Shown in pieces: positions 8,918 to 17,374 of a stretch of DNA of 64,000 nt (its first letter is position 1; each line of letters starts with the position of its first letter). The stretch is from Lichenicola sp964247735. Its GTDB lineage: Bacteria > Pseudomonadota > Alphaproteobacteria > Acetobacterales > Acetobacteraceae. The stretch spans positions 6,211 through 70,210 of the forward strand of contig CAXTVS010000013.1 in NCBI GenBank assembly GCA_964247735.1, given 5' to 3'. The translations under genes were made by a program, and so were the position numbers. The notes under the pieces are model-generated. The model did no database searches and had not been told where the DNA came from. It saw only the letters and a program-made list of their open reading frames with translations.

Positions 8918-10051
8918 ATGACCACGGCCAGCGCGTCGCGGCGGCGGAGCTGCCTGCTGTTCTCCATCCTGGCGTCAGGCCTTGCCTGCGGGGGGGCCGG
9001 CGCCGCCCGGGCCGCGGACCCGTCCAACGCGCAATGCTTCACCCCGGCCAGCGGCAGCGCCGGCATGGTGAGCATGCCCGCCAAGAAGGGCCCGTACCGG
9101 ATCGCGTTCGCCAACGGCTTCATCGGCAACGCCTGGCGGGTGCAGATGCTGCAGACCCTGAAGGCGTATGCGGCGCAGCCGGAGGTGGCGTCGCAGATCA
9201 AGGAGCTGCGGATCGTCAGCGTCGGCACCGACGTGTCGGCGCAGATCGCGGCGATGGACAACTTCATCAGCGCCGGCTTCGACGCCATCCTGATCGACGC
9301 CAACAGCCCCACCGCGTTCAAGCCGGTGATGCGCCGCGCCAAGCAGGCCGGGGTGCTGATCGTCAGCTTCGACAACACGCTCGACCGCACGGCCACCGAG
9401 ACCAACCTGGTGCAGGTGAACCAGGACCAGAAGGCGATGGGCCGCATGATGGGCGAGTGGCTCAACCAGACCATGAAGGAGAAGAAGCGCGTCATCGAGG
9501 TGCGCGGCGTACCCGGCAACAGCGTCGACCGCGACCGGCACGAGGGCTTCCGGGAGGCGATGGCGGAGGATCCGGGCATCCAGGTCTCGGAGGTGGTCGG
9601 CAACTGGGACGACGGCACCGGGCAGAAGGCGGTCGCCGACACGCTCGCGGTGACCGGCGGCGTCGACGGCATCTACACCCAGGGCGGCAGCACCGGCGTC
9701 ACCCACGCCGTGCTCGACAGCCACAAGCCGCTGATCCCGATCGCCGGCGAGGGCGAGAACGGCTTCCGCAAGCTGATCGCGGCCAACAGCAAGGACGGCC
9801 TGCTCGGCGACAGCGCCGGCCAGTCTCCGGCCCTGTCGGCGGTGTCGCTGAAGGTGGCGCTCGCGGTGCTGGGCGGGCAGTCGGTGCCGGCCGAGATCAG
9901 CGTGCCGATCCCGTCCGCCAACTACAAGACGCTCGAGCCCGGCAAGAACTACTTCCCCGAGCTGAGCGACACCTTCTTCGCCGCGCACGACTTCCCCGTG
10001 TGCGACATCAACCTGACCGCCCAGCAGATCACCGGGGTCGCCGCGAAATGA
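8918..10051 (+). CDS. Periplasmic sugar-binding protein (importer 2)
   Basis: A 377-residue periplasmic binding protein of the Peripla_BP_4 class. It begins with an arginine-rich n-region (MTTASASRRR), a hydrophobic core and a signal-peptidase site after GAARA. The mature part has a long N-terminal lead (residues 33-58) before the family fold starts at YRIAFANGFIGNAWR. Further marks are GFDAILIDANSPTAFKPVM and the lobe-crossing segment VDGIYTQGGSTGVTHAVL. AAGGGGAAG lies eight bases upstream of the chosen start. It differs strongly from the importer 1 protein, so the two importers probably bind different but related ligands. Its stop overlaps the ATPase start by four bases (ATGA). Confidence 0.9.
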   Translation: MTTASASRRRSCLLFSILASGLACGGAGAARAADPSNAQCFTPASGSAGMVSMPAKKGPYRIAFANGFIGNAWRVQMLQTLKAYAAQPEVASQIKELRIVSVGTDVSAQIAAMDNFISAGFDAILIDANSPTAFKPVMRRAKQAGVLIVSFDNTLDRTATETNLVQVNQDQKAMGRMMGEWLNQTMKEKKRVIEVRGVPGNSVDRDRHEGFREAMAEDPGIQVSEVVGNWDDGTGQKAVADTLAVTGGVDGIYTQGGSTGVTHAVLDSHKPLIPIAGEGENGFRKLIAANSKDGLLGDSAGQSPALSAVSLKVALAVLGGQSVPAEISVPIPSANYKTLEPGKNYFPELSDTFFAAHDFPVCDINLTAQQITGVAAK

Positions 10052-11604
10052 GCAGCGCCGCCGCATCCCCGGATGCGGCGGCGCGGCCACCGCTGCTGGA
10101 GCTGTCGGACGTGGTCAAGCGCTACGGCCCGGTCACGGCCCTGGCGCACGGCACCCTGCGCTGCGAGGCGGGATCGATCCACGCCGTGATGGGCGAGAAC
10201 GGCGCCGGCAAGAGCACCCTGATCAAGATCGTGTCCGGCGTGGTGGCGCCGACCGAGGGCGAGATCCGCCTGGACGGCGCGCCGGTCCGGTTCCGCGGCC
10301 CGCTCGACGCGCAGAAGCGCGGCATCGTCTGCGTGTTCCAGGAGCTGTCGCTGCTGCCCGACCTCAGCGTCGCCGACAACATCGGCATCACCGCCCCGCC
10401 GCGGCGGTTCGGCCTGATCGACGGCCGCGCGCAGATCCGGCAGGCCGAGCGGCTGCTGGCGGAGATCGGCTGCGACGGCATCGACCCGCGCCAGCGCGTG
10501 CGCGACCTGCCGCTGTCGCGCCGGCAGATGGTCGAGATCGCCAAGGCGCTCGGCCACCGCCCGCGCCTGCTGATCCTGGACGAGGCCACCTCCGCGCTGA
10601 CCGCGGACGATGTCGAGCGCGTGGTGGTGCTGCTGGAGCGGCTGCGCGGCGAGGGCATGGCGATCCTCTACATCTCGCACCGGATGCACGAGATCCGGAA
10701 GCTCGCCGACACCTGCTCGGTGTATGCCAACGGCCGCCACGTCGAGACCTTCGCGCACGGCACCCGCAGCGAGGCCGAGATCGTGCGCATGATGATCGGC
10801 CGCGAGCTGTCGCAGATGTTCCCGCCACGCCCGCCCCGCCCACCCGAGGCGGCCGCCCCGGTGCTGGAAGCGCGGTCGCTCGCCTGGGAGGACCGCCTGC
10901 GCGGGGTGTCGCTGTCGGTGGCGCCGGGCGAGATCGTCGGCCTCGGCGGCCTGGACGGGCAGGGGCAGCGCGAGTTCCTGCTGGCGCTGTTCGGCTGCCT
11001 GTCCGGCCTCGGCGGCGAGATCCGCATCGACGGCGCGCCCGCCACCTTCCGCGGCCCGTCGGACGCGATGGCGAAGCCGGCCCGGCTGGCGCTGATCCCG
11101 GAGGACCGCAAGACCGAGGGGCTGATGCTGCCGATGACGGTGGCCGAGAACCTCACCGCCGCCACGCTTCGCGCCTGGTGCCGCGGCCCGTTCCTGAACG
11201 GCGCCCAGGAACGGGCCGCGGTGGACGAGATCGTGCGCCGCATGCGGATCAAGGCGGTGCTGGACCTGCCGGTCAGCACCCTGTCCGGCGGCAACCAGCA
11301 GAAGGTGGCGATCGGCAAGTGGCTGCTGGCGACGCCCCGCGTGCTGCTGCTGTGCGACCCGACGCGCGGCATCGACGTCGGCACCAAGCAGGAGATCTAC
11401 CGCCTGCTGCGCGAGCTCGCCGCCACCGGCACCGCCGTGCTGCTCCACACCACCGACTACGACGAGCTGGTCGGCCTGTGCGACCGGGTGGCGATCTTCT
11501 ATGCCGGCCGCATCAACCGCCTGCTGGAGGGCGACGGCATCACCGAGGAGGCGATCATCGCCGGCGCGCTCGACATCGGCGCGCAACGGGAACAGGCGGC
11601 GTGA
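10048..11604 (+). CDS. CUT2 sugar ABC transporter ATPase with unusual motifs (importer 2)
   Basis: A 518-residue double-domain ATPase. Domain 1 has an intact Walker A (GENGAGKST), but its signature region reads LPLSRRQMVEI and its Walker B LLILDEATSALT. Domain 2 has a degenerate Walker A (GLDGQGQREF), an intact LSGGNQQKV, and a Walker B reading LLLCDPTRGID where most family members have LLLDEPTRGID. The usual aspartate-glutamate pair is therefore replaced by Cys-Asp. Both neighbours overlap it by four bases (ATGA upstream, GTGA downstream), so the whole importer is one tightly coupled unit. It should energise uptake through the two different permeases that follow. Confidence 0.9.
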   Translation: MSSAAASPDAAARPPLLELSDVVKRYGPVTALAHGTLRCEAGSIHAVMGENGAGKSTLIKIVSGVVAPTEGEIRLDGAPVRFRGPLDAQKRGIVCVFQELSLLPDLSVADNIGITAPPRRFGLIDGRAQIRQAERLLAEIGCDGIDPRQRVRDLPLSRRQMVEIAKALGHRPRLLILDEATSALTADDVERVVVLLERLRGEGMAILYISHRMHEIRKLADTCSVYANGRHVETFAHGTRSEAEIVRMMIGRELSQMFPPRPPRPPEAAAPVLEARSLAWEDRLRGVSLSVAPGEIVGLGGLDGQGQREFLLALFGCLSGLGGEIRIDGAPATFRGPSDAMAKPARLALIPEDRKTEGLMLPMTVAENLTAATLRAWCRGPFLNGAQERAAVDEIVRRMRIKAVLDLPVSTLSGGNQQKVAIGKWLLATPRVLLLCDPTRGIDVGTKQEIYRLLRELAATGTAVLLHTTDYDELVGLCDRVAIFYAGRINRLLEGDGITEEAIIAGALDIGAQREQAA

Positions 11605-12584
11605 ACCGGTCCGCGCTTCGCCTGCTGCTGCGTCACAACGCCCTGCCGCTGCTGGCGGGCTTGATCTTCGCCGCCATGTTCGGGCTTTACCTCCTGCTGC
11701 AGCCGAACGGCATACGCACCGACGTGCTGGTGACCGCGTCCAACAAGGGCGTGCTGCTGGCGCTGATCGCGGCGGCGCAGACCCTGCCGGTGCTGACCGG
11801 CGGCATCGACCTGTCGGTGGGCGCGATCGTGGTGCTGTGCAACTGCCTGGCGTCCATCCTGGTCAGCGGCAGCGGGCTGCAGATCGCGCTCGGCGTCGCC
11901 GGAGTGCTCGGCGGCGGCATCGCCGCGGGGGCGTTCAACGCGCTCGCCGTGGTGGTCGGCCGGCTGCAGCCGATCATCGCCACGCTCGCCACCAGCACCA
12001 TGTTCTACGGCGTGTCGCTGCTGCTGCGGCCGAGCCCGGGCGGCGACGTCGACGACGACTTCGCCAGTCGCCTCACCGGCGCGTGGTTCGGCATCCCGGT
12101 GAGCCTGATCCTCCTGCTGGCTGTGCTGCTGCTGCTGTGGATGCCGTTCCGCCGCTCGGCAACCGGACGCGGCATCTACGCGATCGGCTCGGCGGAGGCG
12201 TCCGCCTACATGTCGGGGGTGAAGGTGGCGCCGGCCAAGTTCGCCGCCTATGTCGGCGCCGGCTTCCTGTCCGGCCTGGCCGGGCTGCTGCTGACGCTGA
12301 TCGCGGAGTCGGCGCAGGCCAGCGCGATCCAGGCCGGCGACCTCACCCTGAACAGCATCGCCGCCGTGGTGATCGGCGGCACCTCCCTGTTCGGCGGCGT
12401 GGGCGGCATCGCGGGCTCGGTGCTGGGCGCCTTCATCCTGCGCACCATCGGCGACCTGCTGTTCGTGCTCAAGGCGTCGCCGCTGTGGCAGCCCTTGTTC
12501 CAGGGCCTGATCCTGCTGCTGGCGGTCAGCCTCGGCGCGCTGCCGATGCTGCGCATACGCAACCGTCTGGAAACCTACCGGTGA
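11601..12584 (+). CDS. CUT2 sugar ABC transporter permease A (importer 2)
   Basis: A 327-residue RbsC-type membrane protein. Family marks are LTGGIDLSVGAIVVL and VVIGGTSLFGGVGG, with eight or more hydrophobic segments. Translation starts at a GTG that overlaps the ATPase stop (GTGA). Together with the next gene it likely forms a heterodimeric channel, since two non-identical permeases follow a single ATPase. The arrangement of binding protein, ATPase and two permeases differs from importer 1, which has only one permease. Confidence 0.9.
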   Translation: MNRSALRLLLRHNALPLLAGLIFAAMFGLYLLLQPNGIRTDVLVTASNKGVLLALIAAAQTLPVLTGGIDLSVGAIVVLCNCLASILVSGSGLQIALGVAGVLGGGIAAGAFNALAVVVGRLQPIIATLATSTMFYGVSLLLRPSPGGDVDDDFASRLTGAWFGIPVSLILLLAVLLLLWMPFRRSATGRGIYAIGSAEASAYMSGVKVAPAKFAAYVGAGFLSGLAGLLLTLIAESAQASAIQAGDLTLNSIAAVVIGGTSLFGGVGGIAGSVLGAFILRTIGDLLFVLKASPLWQPLFQGLILLLAVSLGALPMLRIRNRLETYR

Positions 12585-13579
12585 GCGTCCCGGCCGCGAT
12601 GCCGCGGCGCCCAAGGTCGCAGGACAGGTTCCGGGCCTGGCTGCACCGGCTCGACCCGCCGCTGGTGGTGGCCGGCGCCTGCATCGTCGCCATCCTGTTC
12701 GGCGGCTCGCTGTACAACAGCAGCTTCCTGTCGCCGCACTACCTGGTGCAGCAGCTCCAGGTCGCCTCGTTCCTCGGCATCGTCGCCACCGGCGCGATGC
12801 TGGTGATCCTGCTCGGGCACATCGACCTGTCGGTGCCCTGGACGCTGACCGCCGGCGCCATGCTGGCGACCGGGCTCGCCGGCAGCACGCTGGGCGGCGT
12901 CGCCTCGATCCCGATCGCGCTGGCGGTGGGCGCCGCGATCGGCCTCCTGAACGGGATCGGCGTCACGGTGCTGCGCATCCCGTCGATGATCTTCACGCTG
13001 GGCGTCAACGCGGTGCTGCAGGGGCTGATGGTGCTCTACACCGGCGGCTCCGCGCCGCCCTCGTCGGCCGCGCCGATCGTGCGCTGGATGTCGGGCGGGC
13101 AGCTGCTGCCGGGCTTCCCGAACGCGATCCTGGTCTGGGCGGCCGTCGGCGCGTTCGCCGCCGTGCTGCTGCGCGCCACCCCGTTCGGCCGCACCGTGTA
13201 CGCGATCGGCAACCGCGAGCGCGCCGCGTACCTGTCCGGCATGAAGGTCCGCCGTGTGGTGTGCCTGAGCTTCACCCTGGCCGGCAGCGCCAGCGCGGTC
13301 GCCGGCCTGCTGCTCACCGGCTATGCCGGCAAGGCGTTCCAGGGCATGGGCGACACCTACCTGCTGCCGGCGATCGCCGCCGTGGTGCTGGGCGGCACCA
13401 GCATCGTCGGCGGCCGCGGCTCCTATGCCGGCACCGTCATCGGCACCATCCTGATCGTGCTGCTGCAGAGCATGCTGGCGGTGATGCAGATGCCGGATGC
13501 CGGCCGCCAGATCATCTACGGCGCGGTGATCTTCGTGATGCTGCTGCTCTACGGGCGCGGCCAGACTGGCCAGGCCTGA
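12581..13579 (+). CDS. CUT2 sugar ABC transporter permease B (importer 2)
   Basis: A 332-residue RbsC-type permease. The canonical GIDLSVG loop reads LGHIDLSVPWTLTAGA here, and the C-terminal loop reads VLGGTSIVGGRGSYAG. The gene starts at a GTG overlapping the permease A stop (GTGA); an in-frame ATG at 12599 is an alternative and would remove six residues. A basic N-terminal tail (MPRRPRSQDRFR) precedes the first helix. It is the last gene of the importer 2 operon; the next gene encodes an unrelated secreted peptidase 79 bases on. Confidence 0.9.
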   Translation: MSVPAAMPRRPRSQDRFRAWLHRLDPPLVVAGACIVAILFGGSLYNSSFLSPHYLVQQLQVASFLGIVATGAMLVILLGHIDLSVPWTLTAGAMLATGLAGSTLGGVASIPIALAVGAAIGLLNGIGVTVLRIPSMIFTLGVNAVLQGLMVLYTGGSAPPSSAAPIVRWMSGGQLLPGFPNAILVWAAVGAFAAVLLRATPFGRTVYAIGNRERAAYLSGMKVRRVVCLSFTLAGSASAVAGLLLTGYAGKAFQGMGDTYLLPAIAAVVLGGTSIVGGRGSYAGTVIGTILIVLLQSMLAVMQMPDAGRQIIYGAVIFVMLLLYGRGQTGQA

Positions 13580-13658
13580 CCCCGCCGCTCCGGTGCCGCG
13601 GTCTTCACGGCGGCAGCCCCGCATGGCATCCCGGTCCGGCCCCCTGCCAGGATCCCCG

Positions 13659-15620
13659 ATGCGCCCGTTCGTCCTGCTTGCCGTCCTCGCCTGTCCGGTC
13701 GCCGCATTCGCAGCGCCGCCGCTGCACCAGTTCGACAGCGTCGTCCTCTCCCCGGACGGGCAGCACGTCGCCTCGATCGAGAACGACGACGTCGACTCCG
13801 ACACCGCCCCGCCGCAGTCCCTGCTGATCCGCGACCTCCTCGGCCACGCCACGACCGTGTCGCTGCCATGCCAGCCCGGCCCGGACTGCCGCATCGCATC
13901 CCCCGCCTGGAGCGGCGACGGCACCCGTCTCGGCTTCCTGCTCGACCACGCCACCGACGGCACCACCGACATCGAGGTGGTCGACGCCGCCGGCGGCACC
14001 CCGCGCCGGCTGCTGTCGTTCGACGGGCCGCTGGTGGGCCTGCGCTACGGCCCCGGCGACCGGCTCGCCGTGCTGGCCACGCAAAGCGCCCACAAGCGCG
14101 TCGGCCGCACCGAGGCGGCGGCCCCGCTGACGGGCGAGATCGGCACCGCGGTCGACGAGCAGCGCATCGCCGTGCTGGACGGGCAGGCGCTGCGCTTCGT
14201 GTCGCCGCCGGACCTCTACGTGTACGAGTTCGACTGGCGGCCCGACGGCGGCTTCGTCGGCACCGCGGCGCATGGCGACGGCGACGACAACTGGTGGATC
14301 GCCAGGCTGTACGCGTTCGACCCGAACGGCGCGTCGCGAACGTTGTTCACGCCCGGGCCGCGCGAGCAGCTGGCCTCCCCCGTCGTGTCGCCCGACGGAC
14401 GCAGCGTCGCCTTCATCGGCGGCTGGATGAGCGACTTCGGCTCCACCGGCGGCGATGCCTACCTGCTGCCGCTCGATGCCCCCGGCCCGGCGCCGCGCGA
14501 CCTGACCCCTGGGTCGCATGCCACCGTCACCGCGATCGACTGGCGCTGCGGCGACGGGCTGACCGGCGTCACCCTGGCCGGCGACACGGTCTCGATCCGG
14601 AGGCTGGACGGCGGCGGCGCCCCGTCCTGGTCCGGGCACGGCGCGCTGTCGTCGGAACGGTACGGCCTGTCGGTGTCCTGCAGCCGGCACGGCATCGCCG
14701 CGGTCGCCGAAAGCTTCACCGATCCGCCGGAGATCGTCGCCGGACCGATCGGCGGCTGGCACGCGGTCACCCATGCCAACGCGGGCGTTCCGGCCCCCTT
14801 CACCGCGCGCTCGGTGAACTGGCGCGACGACGGCCTCGACGTGCAGGGCTGGCTGCTGGAACCGTCGGGATCGACCGGGGAGCGGCGGCCGATGGTGGTG
14901 CTGGTCCACGGCGGCCCGGAGGCGGCGGCCACCCCTGCGTTCCCCTCGGCGCAGGGCAGCCTCCGGGCGCTGCTGGCGCAGGGCTGGGACGTGTTCGAGC
15001 CGAACTACCGCGGCTCCTTCGGCCAGGGCGAGGCGTTCGCCGCCGCCAGCATCCAGGACCTGGGCGGCGGCGACTGGCGCGACGTGCTGACCGGCGTCGA
15101 CGCGGCCGAGCGCGCAGCCCCGGTCGACGACCGGCGCCTCGGCATCACCGGCGGCTCCTATGGCGGCTACATGACGATGTGGGCGGTGACGCAGACGCAC
15201 CGCTTCCGCGCCGGCGTGGCCGATGCCGGGGTGTCGGACTGGCTGTCGATCGAGGGCGAGGCGCCGCAGGCCGGCTCCGACGAGGTCAACTTCGGCGGCT
15301 CGGTGTACGACAACCCCCAACCCTACCTGCGCGCCTCGCCGATCACCCACATGCGCGGCGTCTCGACCCCGGTGCTGATCGCGGTCGGCGAGCGCGACGC
15401 CGAGTGCCCGATGCCGCAAAGCCTGGAGTACTACACCGCGATGAAGGCGCTGAACGTGCCCACCGACTTCGTGGTGTATCCCGGCGAGGGGCACGCGCTC
15501 CGGCGCGAGGCGGACCGGGACGACCTGCGCCGGCGCACGCTCGCCTGGTTCCACCGCTGGTTTGTGACACCAAACGGTGACACCACCCGCGCTCAGGCGA
15601 ACAGCACCCGCGGCAGGTAG
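13659..15620 (+). CDS. Secreted S9-family prolyl oligopeptidase-like peptidase
   Basis: A 653-residue serine peptidase with a signal peptide (MRPFVLLAVLACPVAAFAA). Residues of roughly 25-400 form a beta-propeller with repeats such as VVSPDGRSVAFIGGW, and the C-terminal alpha/beta-hydrolase domain carries the catalytic residues. The nucleophile serine is in GGSYGGYMTMW, the aspartate in VGERDAECPMPQS and the histidine in GEGHALRRE. Also visible is the oxyanion-region motif VLVHGGPEA. It should cleave short peptides in the periplasm or act as an acylaminoacyl-peptidase. It follows importer 2 but shows no functional link. Its last 28 bases overlap the end of the convergent gene on the minus strand. 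Confidence 0.87.
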   Translation: MRPFVLLAVLACPVAAFAAPPLHQFDSVVLSPDGQHVASIENDDVDSDTAPPQSLLIRDLLGHATTVSLPCQPGPDCRIASPAWSGDGTRLGFLLDHATDGTTDIEVVDAAGGTPRRLLSFDGPLVGLRYGPGDRLAVLATQSAHKRVGRTEAAAPLTGEIGTAVDEQRIAVLDGQALRFVSPPDLYVYEFDWRPDGGFVGTAAHGDGDDNWWIARLYAFDPNGASRTLFTPGPREQLASPVVSPDGRSVAFIGGWMSDFGSTGGDAYLLPLDAPGPAPRDLTPGSHATVTAIDWRCGDGLTGVTLAGDTVSIRRLDGGGAPSWSGHGALSSERYGLSVSCSRHGIAAVAESFTDPPEIVAGPIGGWHAVTHANAGVPAPFTARSVNWRDDGLDVQGWLLEPSGSTGERRPMVVLVHGGPEAAATPAFPSAQGSLRALLAQGWDVFEPNYRGSFGQGEAFAAASIQDLGGGDWRDVLTGVDAAERAAPVDDRRLGITGGSYGGYMTMWAVTQTHRFRAGVADAGVSDWLSIEGEAPQAGSDEVNFGGSVYDNPQPYLRASPITHMRGVSTPVLIAVGERDAECPMPQSLEYYTAMKALNVPTDFVVYPGEGHALRREADRDDLRRRTLAWFHRWFVTPNGDTTRAQANSTRGR

Positions 15621-16534
15621 AGCGAGACCACCATGTTCGGCACGTCGACGATCTCGGAGACGCGCAGATCGCCGGCGACGCTGGCCAGCATGTAGGCCTC
15701 GACCGGGCTCACGCCGTGTCGCGCCGCCAGGAGGTCGATCATCCCGGACACCGCGTCGCGGGCGCAGCCGTGCAGGTCGGGGCCGATGCCGGTGGTGACG
15801 TCGTAGCCGTACGAATCGAGATGCCGCGTCACCGGGCCGGGCAGCTCGTAGCGGGGGAACCGGGGTGCGGCCCCCTTCAGCAGCTCGAACCTGAGCGCCA
15901 CCGTCATCGGGCTCTCGATCGCGGTGCCGCACACCTCGCCGTCGCCCTGCGCGGCATGGGTGTCGCCGATCGAGAACAGCGCCCCCGCCACCTCCACCGG
16001 CAGCACCAGCGTGGTGCCGGCGCCGAGGTCGCGTATGTCGAGGTTGCCGCCGACCCGGCGCGGCGGGACGACGCTGTGCAGGCCGGGCTCTGCCGGTGCC
16101 GCGCCGATCGTGCCGGCGAACGGCTTGAGCGGCACCCGGGCGAAGGATCCGAACGCGGCCGGCGCCAGCGTGTCCGCGTCGTACTGCCAAAGATGCAGCG
16201 CCGGATCGGGAAACTGGTCGGCGAGCAGGCCGAAGCCGGGGATGTTGGCGGTCCAGCCCCAGCCGGACGGCCCGAAGTGCTCGATCCGCACCACCAGCGC
16301 GTCGCCGGGCTCGGCGCCGTCGACGTGGACCGGGCCGGTGACCGGGTTCACCCGTCCGAAATCCAGCGCACGCAGGTCGCCGAGCGTGCTGTGCGGCGAC
16401 AGCTGGCCGCCCGAGCTGTCCACCGTCTCGAACAGCACGCTGTCGCCGGGTGCCACGCGCAGCGCCGGCGGGTTGTCGCGGTTCCAGCCGTGGTGATGCC
16501 GGTGCGCATGCAGCGTGTGTCGATGGCCGGTCAT
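15593..16534 (-). CDS. Acetamidase/formamidase family protein
   Basis: A 313-residue protein of the FmdA_AmdA family, zinc-type amidohydrolases that release ammonia from formamide or acetamide. Typical segments are DNPPALRVAPGDSVLFET near the N-terminus, VTGPVHVDGAEPGDALVV, the metal-site region SIGDTHAAQGDGEVCGTAIE, and the C-terminal DVPNMVVSLYLP. The N-terminus is histidine-rich (MTGHRHTLHAHRHHHGWN), which is more than the single conserved His usually seen there. No signal peptide, so it is cytoplasmic. It stands alone, converging on the S9 peptidase with a short antisense overlap. No amide or urea uptake genes lie near. Confidence 0.87.
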   Translation of the reverse strand: MTGHRHTLHAHRHHHGWNRDNPPALRVAPGDSVLFETVDSSGGQLSPHSTLGDLRALDFGRVNPVTGPVHVDGAEPGDALVVRIEHFGPSGWGWTANIPGFGLLADQFPDPALHLWQYDADTLAPAAFGSFARVPLKPFAGTIGAAPAEPGLHSVVPPRRVGGNLDIRDLGAGTTLVLPVEVAGALFSIGDTHAAQGDGEVCGTAIESPMTVALRFELLKGAAPRFPRYELPGPVTRHLDSYGYDVTTGIGPDLHGCARDAVSGMIDLLAARHGVSPVEAYMLASVAGDLRVSEIVDVPNMVVSLYLPRVLFA

Positions 16535-16703
16535 GGGTGGGCGGACTCCGGAATGCCGGGCGTGGAGGAGGCGACGACGGCTTGCAAGGCGGATTCCACG
16601 GCCATGGTTCCTGCAGGCGCGTCACGGGCGACGGCAGGGCAGGTCTTGCCCGATCTCGTCCTTTTCCGGCAGGAACCACCGCAACCAGGAACAGGTGTAG
16701 GAC

Positions 16704-17357
16704 ATGCGGCTGAAGCGGCTCGTCGACATGTCCGAAGCCGTCGGAACCGCGTCGGCGGTGCTGCTGCTCGCCGGCGCTGCACCGGCGCCTGCGGCACCCC
16801 CGACGGGCGCACTGGCGCCGCCGCCCGGGAACCTCCTGTTCCTGTCGGCGCGGGCGAAGGGGACCCAGACCTATGTCTGCCTGCCGGCAGCGGACCGTTC
16901 CTCTCCGGCATCCTGGCGGCTGCTCGGTCCGCAGGCGAGGCTGTCCGCATCCGAGCCCGATGCGCATCCGGACCTGGCCGAGCATGTGCTGGCTGCGGTG
17001 CCGGGCGCCGCGACGGCACCGCAGCCAGCCTGCGTCGAGGCTGCGGACGGCGTCCAGCAGTACTGTCCAAGCTGGCGGAGCCCGAGCGACGGGAGCACGG
17101 TCTGGGGCGGGAAGCTGGCGAGTGCCGCCGCCGGAAGCGGTCCCGCCTGCCCTGACAGGGGCTCGATCGCCTGCCTGCTGCTCAAGGCGGTCGCGACCAG
17201 CAGCGGTCCACGGCCGGCCGGCCTGTTCTCGCGCACGACCTTCATCCAGCGCCTCGACACCAGCGGCGGGCGTGCTCCCGCCGCCGCCTGCACGGTGGGG
17301 CAGGTGGCGCTGGTTCCGTATGCGGCGACCTACCTGTTCTATGCCCGCCGGCCCTGA
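16704..17357 (+). CDS. Secreted DUF3455 protein
   Basis: A 217-residue exported protein of unknown role. The first 30 residues contain a hydrophobic stretch (ASAVLLLAGAAPAPAA) consistent with a signal peptide, followed by a proline-rich spacer. The rest fits the DUF3455 pattern: KGTQTYVCLP, WRLLGPQARL, DGSTVWGGKLAS, a segment ending in ACLLLKAVATSSG, IQRLDTSGGRAP, and the terminal VALVPYAATYLFYARR. Four cysteines in the mature protein could form disulfides. Family members are found in bacteria and fungi without an assigned function. It ends 17 bases before the end of the convergent Hint gene. Confidence 0.75.
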   Translation: MRLKRLVDMSEAVGTASAVLLLAGAAPAPAAPPTGALAPPPGNLLFLSARAKGTQTYVCLPAADRSSPASWRLLGPQARLSASEPDAHPDLAEHVLAAVPGAATAPQPACVEAADGVQQYCPSWRSPSDGSTVWGGKLASAAAGSGPACPDRGSIACLLLKAVATSSGPRPAGLFSRTTFIQRLDTSGGRAPAAACTVGQVALVPYAATYLFYARRP

Positions 17358-17374
17358 GCCGCTCGTTCGTGGGA

